Source: Acidobacteriota bacterium | GTDB lineage: Bacteria; Acidobacteriota; Blastocatellia; RBC074 | Assembly: GCA_018269055.1 (NCBI GenBank) | Contig: JAFDVI010000028.1 | Location: forward strand, 62,001 to 126,000 | Direction of reading: 5' to 3' | Length of the DNA stretch: 64,000 nt | Shown here: piece by piece, positions 1 to 8,976 of the stretch | Layout: each line of letters opens with the position of its first letter | Position numbering within the stretch: position 1 is the first letter of the stretch | Program-made: the position numbers and the translations under genes | The notes under the pieces: generated by a model | What the model was told of the DNA's origin: nothing | The model's input: the letters and a program-made list of their open reading frames with translations, nothing else | Database searches by the model: none

Positions 1-138
1 ACCGATGCTGCCTTCGGTGAAGTTTTGTTCCGAACCGGCAACTGCTTCGCGCAGCGTGGCCCAGAAACCACGGTTTTCATAAAAGTCTGCTTGTTCAGCA
101 GCCGCTTTGGGCTGAGTCAGTTCAGTTTGTTCATTCAT
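1..138 (-). CDS. N-terminus of a probable MATE-family efflux transporter (cut by window edge)
   Basis: Reading the minus strand from an ATG at 138 gives 46 residues that run off the window. The end of the fragment, FWATLREAV followed by NFTEGSIG, looks like the cytoplasmic N-terminal lead-in seen in MATE-family Na+/H+-drug antiporters just before their first membrane helix. No membrane segment is inside the window, so the family call rests on this short lead-in only and could be wrong. The N-terminus is acidic and Gln/Ala rich. The gene lies downstream of the DinB-like gene, behind a hairpin that looks like that gene's terminator, so it is probably a separate transcription unit. Confidence 0.45.
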   Translation of the reverse strand, partial: MNEQTELTQPKAAAEQADFYENRGFWATLREAVAGSEQNFTEGSIG

Positions 139-159
139 AAATTTCAGACACTCTCTGAT

Positions 160-191
160 AAAAAGTTACGGCAACCGTTGCTGGTTGCCGT
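160..191 (-). terminator. Intrinsic terminator after the DinB-like gene
   Basis: A 9-bp perfect stem (168-176 with 183-191, arms ACGGCAACC/GGTTGCCGT) with a 6-nt loop is followed on the minus strand by a run of five T at 160-164. It sits directly downstream of the stop at 229. Confidence 0.8.
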
Positions 192-228
192 GAACTGTAA
201 CGTTTAGCTGTGGCAAATCAGCCTCGAT

Positions 229-792
229 TCAAGTTGGAAACCCTTCGGCTGCCATCACGCGCTGAGCCTGCTCGAAATGACGCCGTTCGTGGGCGACGAT
301 GATCCGGCAAGCATCCAGCAAGCTATACGTGATAAATCCGGCAAAGGGCGAAGTGATGATGACCTTGTCAGGGCTCAGTTGTTCAATCGCTTTTATCTTT
401 CGACCGATTTCCTGTTGCAGGTCAACGAACTGGCCGACGATTTGCGGATCGAGCTTGCTGGAAGTCGGCGCGGCAGTCGCAGGCGCTTTGAATTTTTGCG
501 TTCCCTGCGGAGATACAACCTTGACCATCATTCGCCCCCAAAATCCCGACCAAAACGGCAATCTTTCCAGGAAACGGGTTTGTTTCGATCCACCGATGAC
601 CGGATCGAACGCCAACAGCATTTCTTTATTGGCGGCAATCAAATGATCCAGACATTGCGCCACGCTCCAATCTTCCGCGCCAGGCTTCCAGTTCAACTGT
701 TCGGCATTCAATTGACCGAACGTGGATTGAACATCGCGCGAAACGGCTTCCGCTTCTATCAGCAGTTCAGGCAATGACATATCGAGTTTCAT
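229..792 (-). CDS. DinB-like superfamily protein (four-helix metal-binding fold)
   Basis: A 187-residue protein with the layout of the DinB/YfiT-like four-helix bundle: an N-terminal helix, then WSVAQCLDHLI with a conserved His, and a C-terminal HERRHFEQ motif supplying two more His. These three His are the usual metal ligands of the fold. Members include putative metal-dependent hydrolases and thiol transferases; the substrate cannot be told from sequence. It is 27 bp downstream of tyrA on the same strand, so it may be the last gene of the aromatic operon, but nothing in it suggests an aromatic pathway role. The start at 792 has only a weak GGAAAC upstream; Met5 (780) is an alternative. Confidence 0.8.
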   Translation of the reverse strand: MKLDMSLPELLIEAEAVSRDVQSTFGQLNAEQLNWKPGAEDWSVAQCLDHLIAANKEMLLAFDPVIGGSKQTRFLERLPFWSGFWGRMMVKVVSPQGTQKFKAPATAAPTSSKLDPQIVGQFVDLQQEIGRKIKAIEQLSPDKVIITSPFAGFITYSLLDACRIIVAHERRHFEQAQRVMAAEGFPT

Positions 793-819
793 CAGATTGT
801 TTCCGGGTTGGGACTCAGA

Positions 820-1734
820 TCAAAGTTTCTCAAAGTTTGCGTAATGGATCGCACGATGTTCGGCAATTGACGCATTCGCCGCCGCAAACGAACTTTTGAT
901 TTGGTTGAAATCTCGAACATCCAGCGCTTCCTTCAGGTTTTGCAGTTCCGCAATCAGAACGCCCAAAGCGACAGAAATGTTCGGTTGATTTGTCATACAG
1001 ATGTCGCGCCATACGCTCCAACTGCTGCCGCCGAGCCGCGTCATGTCCCGCCAACCGGTTGCCGCCAATCGTTGCGCCAGTTCGCGTTTGGCGACTTCGC
1101 CATTGTGTTCCGCGCCAAGCAAGCCGGACAGCGCCGTAGCCGTCAGTTGCGGCAAATGGCTGATCAATGCCACCGCCGCATCGTGCGCTTCCGGTTCTGC
1201 GATCAGCAAACGAGCGCCGATAGATTCGACAATTGCTTTCACCCGATTGAGCTGCGTTTCGTCAGTTGCCGCGTCTGCGGTCAGGGCATAAGTCGCGCGG
1301 TCAAATAAATCCGCGCGGGCATATTCGACGCCGGTGTTTTCGCTGCCGGCCATCGGGTGCCCGCCGATGAAATGCACGCATGCTGGCACAAACTCGCGAG
1401 CGACGCGGCAAATTTCGGCTTTGGTGCTTCCGGCATCGGTAATCAGCGCGCCGGGTTTTGCCAGCCGCGCTTTGGTTCGCAAAAAATCAATGATCCCTCC
1501 GATGGGCGCGGCCAGATAAATCAAATCGGCTTCGCAGATTTCGCTTCGATCAAAGCTTTCTTCCAGCGCGTCGGCGATGCCGCGTTCAACGGCGAGTTTC
1601 GGCGACCGCGAACCTCCGCAAGCCGTAATCCTGCCGGTGAACCCTGCGCGCCGCAACGCAAGGGCAAACGATCCTCCGAGCAAGCCGCAACCGACGACGC
1701 ATACGTGTTTTAGCTCGTCGCTGATGCCGCTCAC
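820..1734 (-). CDS. tyrA: Prephenate dehydrogenase (tyrosine biosynthesis)
   Basis: A 304-residue protein, the usual size for monofunctional TyrA, which oxidatively decarboxylates prephenate to 4-hydroxyphenylpyruvate with NAD(P). It opens with a Rossmann nucleotide-binding motif (VVGCGLLGG), then has LIYLAAP, DAGSTK and the signature GGHPMAGSENTG containing the active-site His. The start is a GTG at 1734: GGAGAG lies 7 nt upstream and the GTG overlaps the aroF stop as GTGA, a typical coupled start. A longer reading frame extends to 1824 but lies inside aroF and adds residues unlike TyrA. It is part of the operon trpA-chorismate mutase-aroF-tyrA and acts directly after the chorismate mutase step. 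Confidence 0.95.
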   Translation of the reverse strand: MSGISDELKHVCVVGCGLLGGSFALALRRAGFTGRITACGGSRSPKLAVERGIADALEESFDRSEICEADLIYLAAPIGGIIDFLRTKARLAKPGALITDAGSTKAEICRVAREFVPACVHFIGGHPMAGSENTGVEYARADLFDRATYALTADAATDETQLNRVKAIVESIGARLLIAEPEAHDAAVALISHLPQLTATALSGLLGAEHNGEVAKRELAQRLAATGWRDMTRLGGSSWSVWRDICMTNQPNISVALGVLIAELQNLKEALDVRDFNQIKSSFAAANASIAEHRAIHYANFEKL

Positions 1735-2741
1735 AATTTTCTCTCCACAGCCGAAGCGATGATGCGCATCTGATCGGTCAGCTTGCTGAACTGCTCCAGC
1801 GACAAAGATTCCGCTCCGTCGCAAATCGCGTGATCGGGATCGTGATGAACTTCGACGATCAACCCGTCGGCTCCGGCGGCGACTGCAGCGCGCGCCATCG
1901 GCGGAACCTTGTCGCGACGACCTGTGGCGCGACTGGGATCAACGATAACCGGTAGATGCGACAGCCGTTTGATCAACGGAATGGCCGAAATGTCCAGCGT
2001 ATGGCGCGTGTAGGTTTCAAAGGTTTTGATGCCGCGTTCGCAAATGACAATCCGGTGATTGCCGCAGCGCATCAAGTAATCCGCTGACAGCAAAGTGTCT
2101 TCGATGGTGGAAGATGTTCCTCGTCGCAGCACCAGCGGTTTATCCAGTTTGGCCAGTTCTTTCAGCAGCGCGTAATTTTGCATGTTTCGTTCGGCGATCT
2201 GAATGATGTCCACGTACCGAGCGAACAACGACAGTTGCGCAGAATCCGTGATCGTCGAAAAAGTCAGCATCCCGTTTCGCGCGGCAGTTTCGCTGAGCAG
2301 TTTCAAGCCTTCTTCGCCCAACCCTTGAAAGCCGTAGGGGTCGTTGCTGGCGCGAAAGGCCGTGCCGCGCAATACGCGTACACCTTGTTGGCGGAGCGCC
2401 GCGGCAACGGTTTCAATCTGTTCCCGGCTTTCCACCACGCTTGGGCCGGCAATGGCGACAACTTGTTCGCCGCCGATGACGACATCGTTGACTTTGATCC
2501 GCGTGCCTTCCGGGTTGAACGCCCGCGCGGCGAGTTTGTATGGGCTGCTGACGCGAACGACTTTGTTGACGCCTTCCAGCAATTCCAGTTCGCGCACATC
2601 GGCGATGCGCGAACCGACCGCTCCCAAAATCGTGTACCGCGCGCCCGTCGAACGGTGAATGTCGAATCCCAAATTGACCAAACGATCTACGACGCGAACG
2701 ATCTGTTCTTCTGCCGCGTTCTCTTCCATCACGATAATCAT
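1731..2741 (-). CDS. aroF: 3-deoxy-7-phosphoheptulonate (DAHP) synthase, type I beta
   Basis: A 336-residue enzyme that condenses phosphoenolpyruvate and erythrose 4-phosphate, the first step of the shikimate pathway. The N-terminal ~70 residues form a ferredoxin-like regulatory-type domain (starting MIIVMEEN), as in the I-beta subfamily. The barrel domain follows with [50 protein letters not shown] and a metal-binding [11 protein letters not shown]. Note GPSVVE, where the family more often has GPCSVE. The start at 2741 gives MIIVMEE, the expected N-terminus; an upstream extension to 2792 would translate the microrepeat. The stop overlaps the tyrA start by 4 bp. Confidence 0.95.
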   Translation of the reverse strand: MIIVMEENAAEEQIVRVVDRLVNLGFDIHRSTGARYTILGAVGSRIADVRELELLEGVNKVVRVSSPYKLAARAFNPEGTRIKVNDVVIGGEQVVAIAGPSVVESREQIETVAAALRQQGVRVLRGTAFRASNDPYGFQGLGEEGLKLLSETAARNGMLTFSTITDSAQLSLFARYVDIIQIAERNMQNYALLKELAKLDKPLVLRRGTSSTIEDTLLSADYLMRCGNHRIVICERGIKTFETYTRHTLDISAIPLIKRLSHLPVIVDPSRATGRRDKVPPMARAAVAAGADGLIVEVHHDPDHAICDGAESLSLEQFSKLTDQMRIIASAVERKL

Positions 2742-2743
2742 AC

Positions 2744-2818
2744 TGTAGTGATGAATGATGAATTCTGAATGATGAAACATAATAATCATCATTCATCATT
2801 CATCGTTCATCATTCCTC
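2744..2818 (-). repeat. Microrepeat hairpin between chorismate mutase and aroF
   Basis: On the plus strand the left half is made of copies of GAATGATGA-like words and the right half of their complement (TCATCATTC), giving an imperfect stem-loop built from tandem 7-9 base units. The right arm overlaps the last codons and stop of the chorismate mutase gene, so the repeat encodes that protein's final residues. Confidence 0.8.
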
Positions 2819-3122
2819 CTTCTTCCTGGCTTGCGTGAATACGTTCAATGCGCCGCGCTTCGTCAATCACGCGCTCGAACAATCGGCGAATGGCTTCGGC
2901 GTCGAGCGGGCCAGAATTGGCGTTGGTCACATTGGCGATGACCTGCGCTTCGCGGCTGGGCGAGTAAATCTCCAAACCGAGCCGTTTTTTGATATGGCCG
3001 ATTTCAATCGCGCATTGCGTTCGTTCGTTGAACAGTTTGACCAGTTGCAGGTCAATGTCGTCAATCCGCACGCGCCAATCGCTCATTTCCTTTGCCGCTT
3101 GTTCTTGCGTGTCGCCGCTCAT
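2796..3122 (-). CDS. aroQ: Chorismate mutase, AroQ type
   Basis: A 108-residue all-helical mutase that converts chorismate to prephenate, the substrate of the tyrA product encoded downstream. The family signature is clear: DWRVRIDDIDLQLVKLFNER, then AIEIGHIKKRLG and YSPSREAQVI, and a last helix with FERVIDEARRIE. The Arg/Lys and Glu positions lining the active site of AroQ enzymes are present. The ATG at 3122 overlaps the trpA stop (ATGA). The C-terminal tail (GGMMNDE) is encoded by the microrepeat that fills the gap to aroF and is probably not functional sequence. A later start at the internal Met13 (MSDW) is possible. Confidence 0.92.
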   Translation of the reverse strand: MSGDTQEQAAKEMSDWRVRIDDIDLQLVKLFNERTQCAIEIGHIKKRLGLEIYSPSREAQVIANVTNANSGPLDAEAIRRLFERVIDEARRIERIHASQEEGGMMNDE

Positions 3123-3904
3123 CCTGTTAACTCCCTGGCCAGTTGCGCCACTCGCTCGACAAGCTGCGGCGAATCCAAGTTCTTCTCAATTTCCAGCACC
3201 AATCGGCTGCCCACAACCGCTGCGTCGGCGTAGCTGCACACTTCCCGAACCTGCTCCGGCGTAGAAATTCCGAATCCTACGGCAACAGGCAGGGAAGTAT
3301 GGCGTTTCACCCTGGCGACCAAGTCGCTGACGGTTGCGGACATGCTTTCGCGCACGCCTGTGACGCCGGTTCGCGCGACGACGTAAACGAATCCCGTCGT
3401 TTGCTCGGCAATCAGCTTGATGCGTTCATCGGTCGAAGTCGGCGCAACCAGAAAAATGGTGTCAATGTCCGCCGCGCGCATTTCGGCGACGAAGCTTTCG
3501 GCTTCTTCTGGAATCATGTCTGTGATCAAAACGCCGTCAATTCCGGCGGCTTTCAGCTTTTTGCCCGCGTCCTGCCTGGCGAATTGCATCAACGGATTGA
3601 AATAGGTGAACAAGACAATGGGAACGTCACAGGTATTGCGAAGACGTTCGACCATTGGCAGAACTTCGGCGACGCCAACGGGATTTTTCAGCGCACGCTC
3701 TGACGCTCGTTGAATCACAGGCCCGTCAGCCATCGGATCAGAAAATGGAACGCCAAGTTCGATCACATCGGCACCGGCTTCGGCCAACGCCAACAACAGG
3801 CGTTCGGTCGTCGCCAAATCCGGGTCGCCAGCGGTGATGTACGGGATGAAGCCTTTGCGGTTTTCAGTTTGTAGTTGTTGAAACTTTTGAGAAATTCGTG
3901 TCAT
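3119..3904 (-). CDS. trpA: Tryptophan synthase alpha subunit
   Basis: A 261-residue TIM-barrel protein that cleaves indole-3-glycerol phosphate to indole, which the TrpB partner joins to serine. Motifs in order: GFIPYITAGDPD, VIELGVPFSDPMADGPVIQ with the catalytic Glu and Asp, FTYFNPL, LITDMIPEEA, and the phosphate-binding VGFGIS and VVGSRLV near the C-terminus. The start at 3904 (MTRISQKFQ) matches the family; the frame is open to 4018 but that part translates the upstream microrepeat. No trpB is in the window; it would have to be elsewhere, since the gene upstream is unrelated. The 3' end overlaps the chorismate mutase start by 4 bp. Confidence 0.95.
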   Translation of the reverse strand: MTRISQKFQQLQTENRKGFIPYITAGDPDLATTERLLLALAEAGADVIELGVPFSDPMADGPVIQRASERALKNPVGVAEVLPMVERLRNTCDVPIVLFTYFNPLMQFARQDAGKKLKAAGIDGVLITDMIPEEAESFVAEMRAADIDTIFLVAPTSTDERIKLIAEQTTGFVYVVARTGVTGVRESMSATVSDLVARVKRHTSLPVAVGFGISTPEQVREVCSYADAAVVGSRLVLEIEKNLDSPQLVERVAQLARELTG

Positions 3905-3913
3905 TGAAAACCC

Positions 3914-3989
3914 AAAGGCAAAAGCCAAAACTAAAACAACGTAGTCGCCACTTTTAATTTTTGCCTTTTGCCTTTTGCCTTTTGATTTT
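3914..3989. repeat. Microrepeat hairpin upstream of trpA
   Basis: The plus strand carries GGCAAAAGCC and related words on the left and several tandem copies of TTTTGCC (about 3958-3983) on the right. The two halves are roughly complementary, giving a stem made of 7-base units. It fills the gap between the stop of the sorbosone-dehydrogenase-like gene (3988) and trpA. Confidence 0.75.
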
Positions 3990-5262
3990 ATTTCTTGCCT
4001 TTGTACGTCACGCGCCAAATCTTTTTGCCGCCGTCATCCACAACCAGCAGGGAGCCATCCTGAATAACTTGCAACCCGACGGGGCGGCCCCAGACTTCCG
4101 GCCCGGCTTCGTCCGGAACCCAACCGGTAAGGAAGTTTTCGTATCCGCCTTCGGGTTTGCCGTTTTTGAAAGGAATGTAAATCACCTTGTAGCCCGTGCG
4201 ATTCTTTCGATTCCACGAACCGTGCAGGGAAACAAATGCGCCTCCCTGGTAGGCAGCGGGAAACATCCTGGCCGTGTAAAACACGATGCCAAGTGCCGCT
4301 GCGTGCGGTTCGATCAGTACATCAGGCACAATCGCTCGTTTGACCAAATCCATGCGCGGATTTTTGACACGCGGGTCAACGTTGCTGCCCATGTAACTGT
4401 CGGGCCAGCCGTAAAAGCCGCCTTCTTTGACCGAAGTCGCGTATTCTGGAACCAGGTCGTCGCCGAGCAGGTCGCGTTCGTTGACTGCCGTCCACATTTC
4501 GCCGTTGGCGGGATTCCAGGTCAAACCGACGGGATTGCGAATTCCGAACGCGAACACGCGATGCCCTGTGCCGTCCGGGTTGTATTCGTTGATGGCGGCG
4601 CGGATTTCCGGTTCGCCTTCATTGACGTTCGACGCCGAACCGTGACTGACATACATTTTTTTGCCGTCTTTGCTGAACAAAATGTCGCGCGTCCAATGGC
4701 CGCCGGGAAGCAAATCCACAAGTTTTTCCGGCTCGCCTTCCAGCCTGGTTTGGCCGATTTGATATTTGTAGCGGATCACTGCGTTCGTATTGCCAATGTA
4801 AAAGTAGGTTTGCGCGCCGACTTTTTGAATTGCCATTCCGAAGGGACGATACAAGCCGGTGGCAAAGACAAATCGTTCGGTGGTGTTGTCAATCTTTCCG
4901 TCTTTGTTCGTGTCGCGCAGGAGGTAGATTTCGTTTTTGCGCGAATCGGTCAGGAACAAATCGCCGTTGGGGCCTTGTTTGATCCAGCGTGGTTCCTGGT
5001 AATCGCCTTCGCTGAACACTTCGACATTGAACCCGGCAGGGACTTCAAGCTTCGCGCCTGTGGGTTGGGGAATAATCCTGGGATTGTTACGAACCGATTC
5101 GGTGGCGAATGGTTTGGGTAATCCCTCGACTGTGTACACGATGCGTTGGGGTTTGGATGGTTTTGCCGCGGGCGCTTTGTCGCCGCTTTTGGTTTGAGCG
5201 GTGGCGGTCAGGCTCAGCGCAGATAAGATGATAGACAAAATTGCAAAAGATTTTCGGGTCAT
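3988..5262 (-). CDS. Secreted L-sorbosone/glucose dehydrogenase-like beta-propeller protein
   Basis: A 424-residue protein with a Sec signal peptide (MTRKSFAILSIILSALSLTA, cleaved near TAQ). The mature part resembles the soluble PQQ-dependent glucose/sorbosone dehydrogenase family: a six-bladed propeller with LPKPF, a blade containing GDLFLTDSRKNEIYLL, GLYRPFGMA, RDILFSKDGKKMYVSHGS, FAFGIRNPVGLTWNP, EGGFYGWPDS and SLHGSWNR. These match the conserved cofactor and calcium neighbourhood (R-NP-G and GWP motifs). The likely role is periplasmic sugar or aldehyde oxidation with PQQ; the substrate is unknown. GAGAGGAAAA lies a few bases upstream of the ATG. It is in line with trpA but separated by a microrepeat, so co-transcription is uncertain. 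Confidence 0.85.
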   Translation of the reverse strand: MTRKSFAILSIILSALSLTATAQTKSGDKAPAAKPSKPQRIVYTVEGLPKPFATESVRNNPRIIPQPTGAKLEVPAGFNVEVFSEGDYQEPRWIKQGPNGDLFLTDSRKNEIYLLRDTNKDGKIDNTTERFVFATGLYRPFGMAIQKVGAQTYFYIGNTNAVIRYKYQIGQTRLEGEPEKLVDLLPGGHWTRDILFSKDGKKMYVSHGSASNVNEGEPEIRAAINEYNPDGTGHRVFAFGIRNPVGLTWNPANGEMWTAVNERDLLGDDLVPEYATSVKEGGFYGWPDSYMGSNVDPRVKNPRMDLVKRAIVPDVLIEPHAAALGIVFYTARMFPAAYQGGAFVSLHGSWNRKNRTGYKVIYIPFKNGKPEGGYENFLTGWVPDEAGPEVWGRPVGLQVIQDGSLLVVDDGGKKIWRVTYKGKK

Positions 5263-5356
5263 GGTTTTCCTCTCGTCGAATTGATCGCTTGAATGTTGTG
5301 ATGGTTGTTGGAAAGGCGATTGTCAAAGAAGTGCGGCTCCCGCGCAAGCCTTCGGA

Positions 5357-5402
5357 CAAAAAGAAGCGGAGTGAAAAGAGAAATGTTCTCTCCTCACTCC
5401 GC
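5357..5402 (-). terminator. Intrinsic terminator after TonB receptor 1
   Basis: A long stem (GCGGAGTGA at 5366-5374 with TCACTCCGC at 5394-5402, continued by AGAGAA/TTCTCT) is followed on the minus strand by a T-rich run (TTCTTTTTG). It lies 30 bp after the receptor stop at 5432. Confidence 0.8.
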
Positions 5403-5431
5403 GAAGATTTTCGAGAAGCTGAAACTCGAAC

Positions 5432-8400
5432 TTAGAATGTCAGCCTGGCCGCGAATTGAAAAGCGCGCGGCCCGCCAGTTCCGAAGACGCCCGTGACATA
5501 GCTGCTGGCTTGGCCGAACGTGGTTGGATTGCTCAAGCTGCCGCCGTATCCGGCGTGATTGGCGAAATTGAAGATGTTGAACACTTCTCCAATCAGTTGC
5601 AGGTTTACTTTTTCCTTGATCAGGAAACCGCGAGTCAGTCGAATATCCTGGGAAATTAACGTGTCGCCATTGTTAAAACTGGCGGGCAAGGTGATGGTCG
5701 GATACGTCTGATTGCGCGGGGTCACCTTACCGGCAAGTGTTTTGTTGTAATTATCAACCAGCGTCCGTAAATCGCTGCTACTGATGCCACGACCGTAGCC
5801 GTTGAATTCGACTCCGGGCAATTCAAAGAAGCTGATGCCTTGTCCTGTCGGATCAATGTTGCTGATGGTGGGCGTGAGCGGTGGTTTGCTGACGATCTGG
5901 GAAATCAACGAAACCTGCCAGGTGTTGACCAGACCTTTCAGGAATCCATTGTCTCCTCCGTATTTGGGCAATTCCATCACGCCGCTGAAGGTGAACCGAT
6001 GAGTGCGATCTGCACCCTGAATTCCGTCAGCCTGGAAGAAATTGTCCGGATTCACCACGCCGTTAAACCCGACGTATCGGGAAAGGGCATAGGATGCTGT
6101 GAACAGGTAGCGGTTCGTGAATCGCCGGTCAACTTTGATGTGCAAACCGCTGTATCGGTAATTCGCTCCGCTGATGGAAACGTTGATGGCTCCATTGGAG
6201 CACATCGCTTTCGGGTCCAGAACCTGGGCCGCTGAGCACACCGGATAAAGCGGGCCGCCCAAACTTGCCGCGCGCTGAAACCGGTTGGCGTCATATTTGA
6301 ATGTGTCAAACAAGCCGCCGATATGAACGGAACGTCGCATGACGTAATCTGCCTGGACAGTCAGGTTTCGCAGGATTTCATGCTGAATGCCAATGGTGGT
6401 TTGTCCGGAGTAAGCGATTTCTGTATCCGGGCTGAAGATCGCTCCAAAGCCAATATCGCCGGTGGTTTTGATGCGTTCAATGCCGCGAATAGACAGGTCC
6501 GTTCCATTTCCAAAAAATCCATTGAGCGCAGCCTGGAAAGTCGGCAATCCGCCAATGACTGTCGCTCCGGTGATATTTGGATTTGGAGCGGCTTGATTGT
6601 CCAGGCCAAAGAACGATCCGGGGATGATGTACCGCCCGTTGCCTGATGGCCCTGTGTAAGCGCGTTCAACCAATCGGGTCCAAAACAGGTTTGAGTCGTG
6701 GTAAATCCCGCCGCCTCCACGGATGACGGTTCTTCCTCCCCGCAAGCTCCAGGCAAACCCCAGGCTGGGGTCGAAATTGTCATAATCCCGTTGCGGAGCG
6801 CTCAAGTCTGTGAAAATTCGGCTCAGATAAGCAGGCCGATCAAGATCATGATTGAGCAAATTGGTTTCAAAAGACCACGTCAACGAATAACTTAACGTGA
6901 AATTGTCGGATGCTCGCCACTGATCTGCTGCGAAGAGGCGGTAGCGGTTATTGCGAGACGCTTCCGGCTGGCGGTAATTTTGCGGCTGTCCACCGTCTCC
7001 AATTCCGAACAAAACCTGATACACAGGCAACTTTTGCAAATCGGCAACGGTGGGCAACAGTCCCGGTCTCAGCGGGCCATTAAAAGTCGCGTTGAGTTTC
7101 AAACTGTCGGGCAGCGCTGTGTAAGCCTTCAATGCGTCCTGGCCAACTTTGGCCTGCGCAGGATTGGAACTGGAAGCCAGAGGAATCAGCGAAGCCAGGT
7201 GCAGAGGATCGTACAAAACGATGATCGCCGGATTGATGTATTCCCAGCTTCCGCGACCGTAAAGATGTTCCCATTCGCCGCCGAATCGCATGCGGTGATT
7301 GTTCTTCTGCCAGCTCAAGGTGTCGGTCAACTGGTATGTGCGCAAGACACGGTTTTGCGGCGTGTTCAGGTTATTGCCAATTACGAAACTGCCGATCGTA
7401 GTTCGGTACTGCGCTCCGCCCAACCCAAGGCAAATCACCGGATCAGAGCAATCAGCAGTGGTCGGGATTTTTAGTCGTCCGCTGTAATATCCATACGAGT
7501 AGCGGAAATCATTGACGACTTTCGAATTGAACACCGACGTGATCCCGCCCAACGCCTGGGTCGAGATGTTTTTCGTCGAAACCCAGTTGGAAGGAAGGAA
7601 CGTTCCGTTGGCAGTGTTGTAATTGGTATTGTTGTCCGTGCTGAAGCGGAAAAATCCGCTGTGCTTTTCGTTGTATTTGTAATCAAATTTGATGTTTGCC
7701 TGGCGGGCGTTGAGCGGGTTCGAGGGTGCGGAATCAAACTGGGAAAAGATCACGTTGTTGTTTGAAACCGGAACGACGCCTCGTTGGTTGTTGTTTTCGA
7801 TGTTAAAGAAGAAAAAAAGCTTGTCCTTTTTCAACGGCCCGCCAATAGATGCTCCGCTCTGGCGGCGAGCAAAAAATGGGTCTTCAAAACCTGGATTCGT
7901 GAATCTTCGCGGGTCGCGCTTCAGGCTGGGATAAGCCGACAGGTTATGATCCCTGAAGTAAAAGAAAGCCGATCCATGAAAATCATTCGTCCCGCTGCGC
8001 GAAACAACGTTGACCGAACCGACGCCTGTGACGCTGGTTGAGGGGTCAAAATTGAAACTGGAAATCTGAAACTCCTGAACCGTTTCTTGAGAAAAGTTTT
8101 GCGACGTGCCGCCGGTTACGCGGTCATTAATCGTCGCGCCGTCCACGGAAATTCGAGTCAGCGCCTGACTGGCTCCGGCAATCGAAACGCGAAAGAAATT
8201 GTTCGGGCTGGTTCCGGGGTTGTCCACGGATTCAACCGACACGCCAGGTTCCAACATGGCCAATTGCAAAAAGCTTCGCCCATTCAACGGCAAATTTTCG
8301 ATCTGTTTGCGATTGACCACGCCGTCAATCTTGTAATCAGTGGTGTTGATCGCCGGCGTTTCGCCCGTGATGACCACCGTTTCATTGGCCGCACCGACTT

Positions 8401-8728
8401 CCAGTTTGAAATCCAAGGTGACGTTTTCGCCGACTTGAATTCTGACGGGGGACAAACTGGTTTTGAATCCGCTGGCCGCTGCTTTGACTTCATATTCGCC
8501 GGGCGGGAGTGTCCCGATTTGATATTCGCCATCCGATTTGGTGGTGAAATGGCGTTCGGCTCCGGTGGCCTTGTTGGTGATGGTTACTCGTGCGCCTGAA
8601 ACGACGGCATCGGTCTGGTCTTTCACTTGTCCGCGTAATCCTCCGGTTGGAACTTGTGCCAATGAAAGCGCGGTCAATCCAGACAACATCAATAGTGATA
8701 AGAATGATCTACTGGCAGGAAGTCGCAT
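5432..8728 (-). CDS. Oar-like TonB-dependent outer-membrane receptor 1
   Basis: A 1,098-residue protein. Residues 1-25 are a signal peptide. About 26-115 is a carboxypeptidase-regulatory-like beta-sandwich (GGLRGQVKDQTDAVVSGARV, LPPGEYEVKA). A plug domain follows (RKQIENLPLNGRSFLQLAML, VDGATINDR) and then a long beta-barrel ending in LTF, the C-terminal Phe expected for outer-membrane assembly. This architecture is the Oar family that is expanded in Acidobacteriota. The ligand is unknown; complex carbohydrate or peptide uptake is the usual suggestion. The start is the ATG at 8728, with AAAGGAG 6 nt before it; the frame is open to 8794 but lacks a signal there. A promoter and conserved leader lie upstream. 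It is closely paralogous to receptor 2. Confidence 0.93.
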   Translation of the reverse strand: MRLPASRSFLSLLMLSGLTALSLAQVPTGGLRGQVKDQTDAVVSGARVTITNKATGAERHFTTKSDGEYQIGTLPPGEYEVKAAASGFKTSLSPVRIQVGENVTLDFKLEVGAANETVVITGETPAINTTDYKIDGVVNRKQIENLPLNGRSFLQLAMLEPGVSVESVDNPGTSPNNFFRVSIAGASQALTRISVDGATINDRVTGGTSQNFSQETVQEFQISSFNFDPSTSVTGVGSVNVVSRSGTNDFHGSAFFYFRDHNLSAYPSLKRDPRRFTNPGFEDPFFARRQSGASIGGPLKKDKLFFFFNIENNNQRGVVPVSNNNVIFSQFDSAPSNPLNARQANIKFDYKYNEKHSGFFRFSTDNNTNYNTANGTFLPSNWVSTKNISTQALGGITSVFNSKVVNDFRYSYGYYSGRLKIPTTADCSDPVICLGLGGAQYRTTIGSFVIGNNLNTPQNRVLRTYQLTDTLSWQKNNHRMRFGGEWEHLYGRGSWEYINPAIIVLYDPLHLASLIPLASSSNPAQAKVGQDALKAYTALPDSLKLNATFNGPLRPGLLPTVADLQKLPVYQVLFGIGDGGQPQNYRQPEASRNNRYRLFAADQWRASDNFTLSYSLTWSFETNLLNHDLDRPAYLSRIFTDLSAPQRDYDNFDPSLGFAWSLRGGRTVIRGGGGIYHDSNLFWTRLVERAYTGPSGNGRYIIPGSFFGLDNQAAPNPNITGATVIGGLPTFQAALNGFFGNGTDLSIRGIERIKTTGDIGFGAIFSPDTEIAYSGQTTIGIQHEILRNLTVQADYVMRRSVHIGGLFDTFKYDANRFQRAASLGGPLYPVCSAAQVLDPKAMCSNGAINVSISGANYRYSGLHIKVDRRFTNRYLFTASYALSRYVGFNGVVNPDNFFQADGIQGADRTHRFTFSGVMELPKYGGDNGFLKGLVNTWQVSLISQIVSKPPLTPTISNIDPTGQGISFFELPGVEFNGYGRGISSSDLRTLVDNYNKTLAGKVTPRNQTYPTITLPASFNNGDTLISQDIRLTRGFLIKEKVNLQLIGEVFNIFNFANHAGYGGSLSNPTTFGQASSYVTGVFGTGGPRAFQFAARLTF

Positions 8729-8865
8729 GGTTGCTCCTTTGTTGGACGGTTTTTGTACTGGTGAACACGGAGAGCAGGAAAGCGGCGAAGACAAACCCGT
8801 AACTTGCTTTCAAAGGGGGAAAGCGAAAATGAAGAACTCGACTTTCAAAACTCTCCGAGATGCTT

Positions 8866-8903
8866 AACTACTCAGCTAGCCAAAAGAAAGCGACCTTCTC
8901 CTG
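8866..8903 (-). promoter_or_regulatory. Leader element shared by TonB receptors 1 and 2 (copy 1)
   Basis: On the plus strand this reads ACTC-AGCTAGCC-AAAA-GAAAG-CG-ACCTT-CTCCTG. The same order of blocks occurs in the leader of receptor 2 at about 12541-12573. The blocks lie between the promoter and the start codon in both genes. The element could form a short stem around AGAAG/CTTTCT. Its function is unknown. Confidence 0.5.
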
Positions 8904-8976
8904 AGGAAATCGTTTAGTTTGTCATTCGTTCGTCGGTGTAAAGAGATAAGTCCAATAAAGGTTGAATAACGGGGGC

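Noticed and set aside
2744..2818. CRISPR-like array from the short repeats
   Set aside because: The units are 7-9 bases with no unique spacers and the two halves are inverted; no cas gene is in the window.
3961..5121. Long open frame (386 codons) on the plus strand opposite the sorbosone-dehydrogenase-like gene
   Set aside because: The minus frame has a signal peptide, ribosome-binding site and clear family motifs; the plus frame has none and is a shadow of the codon bias.
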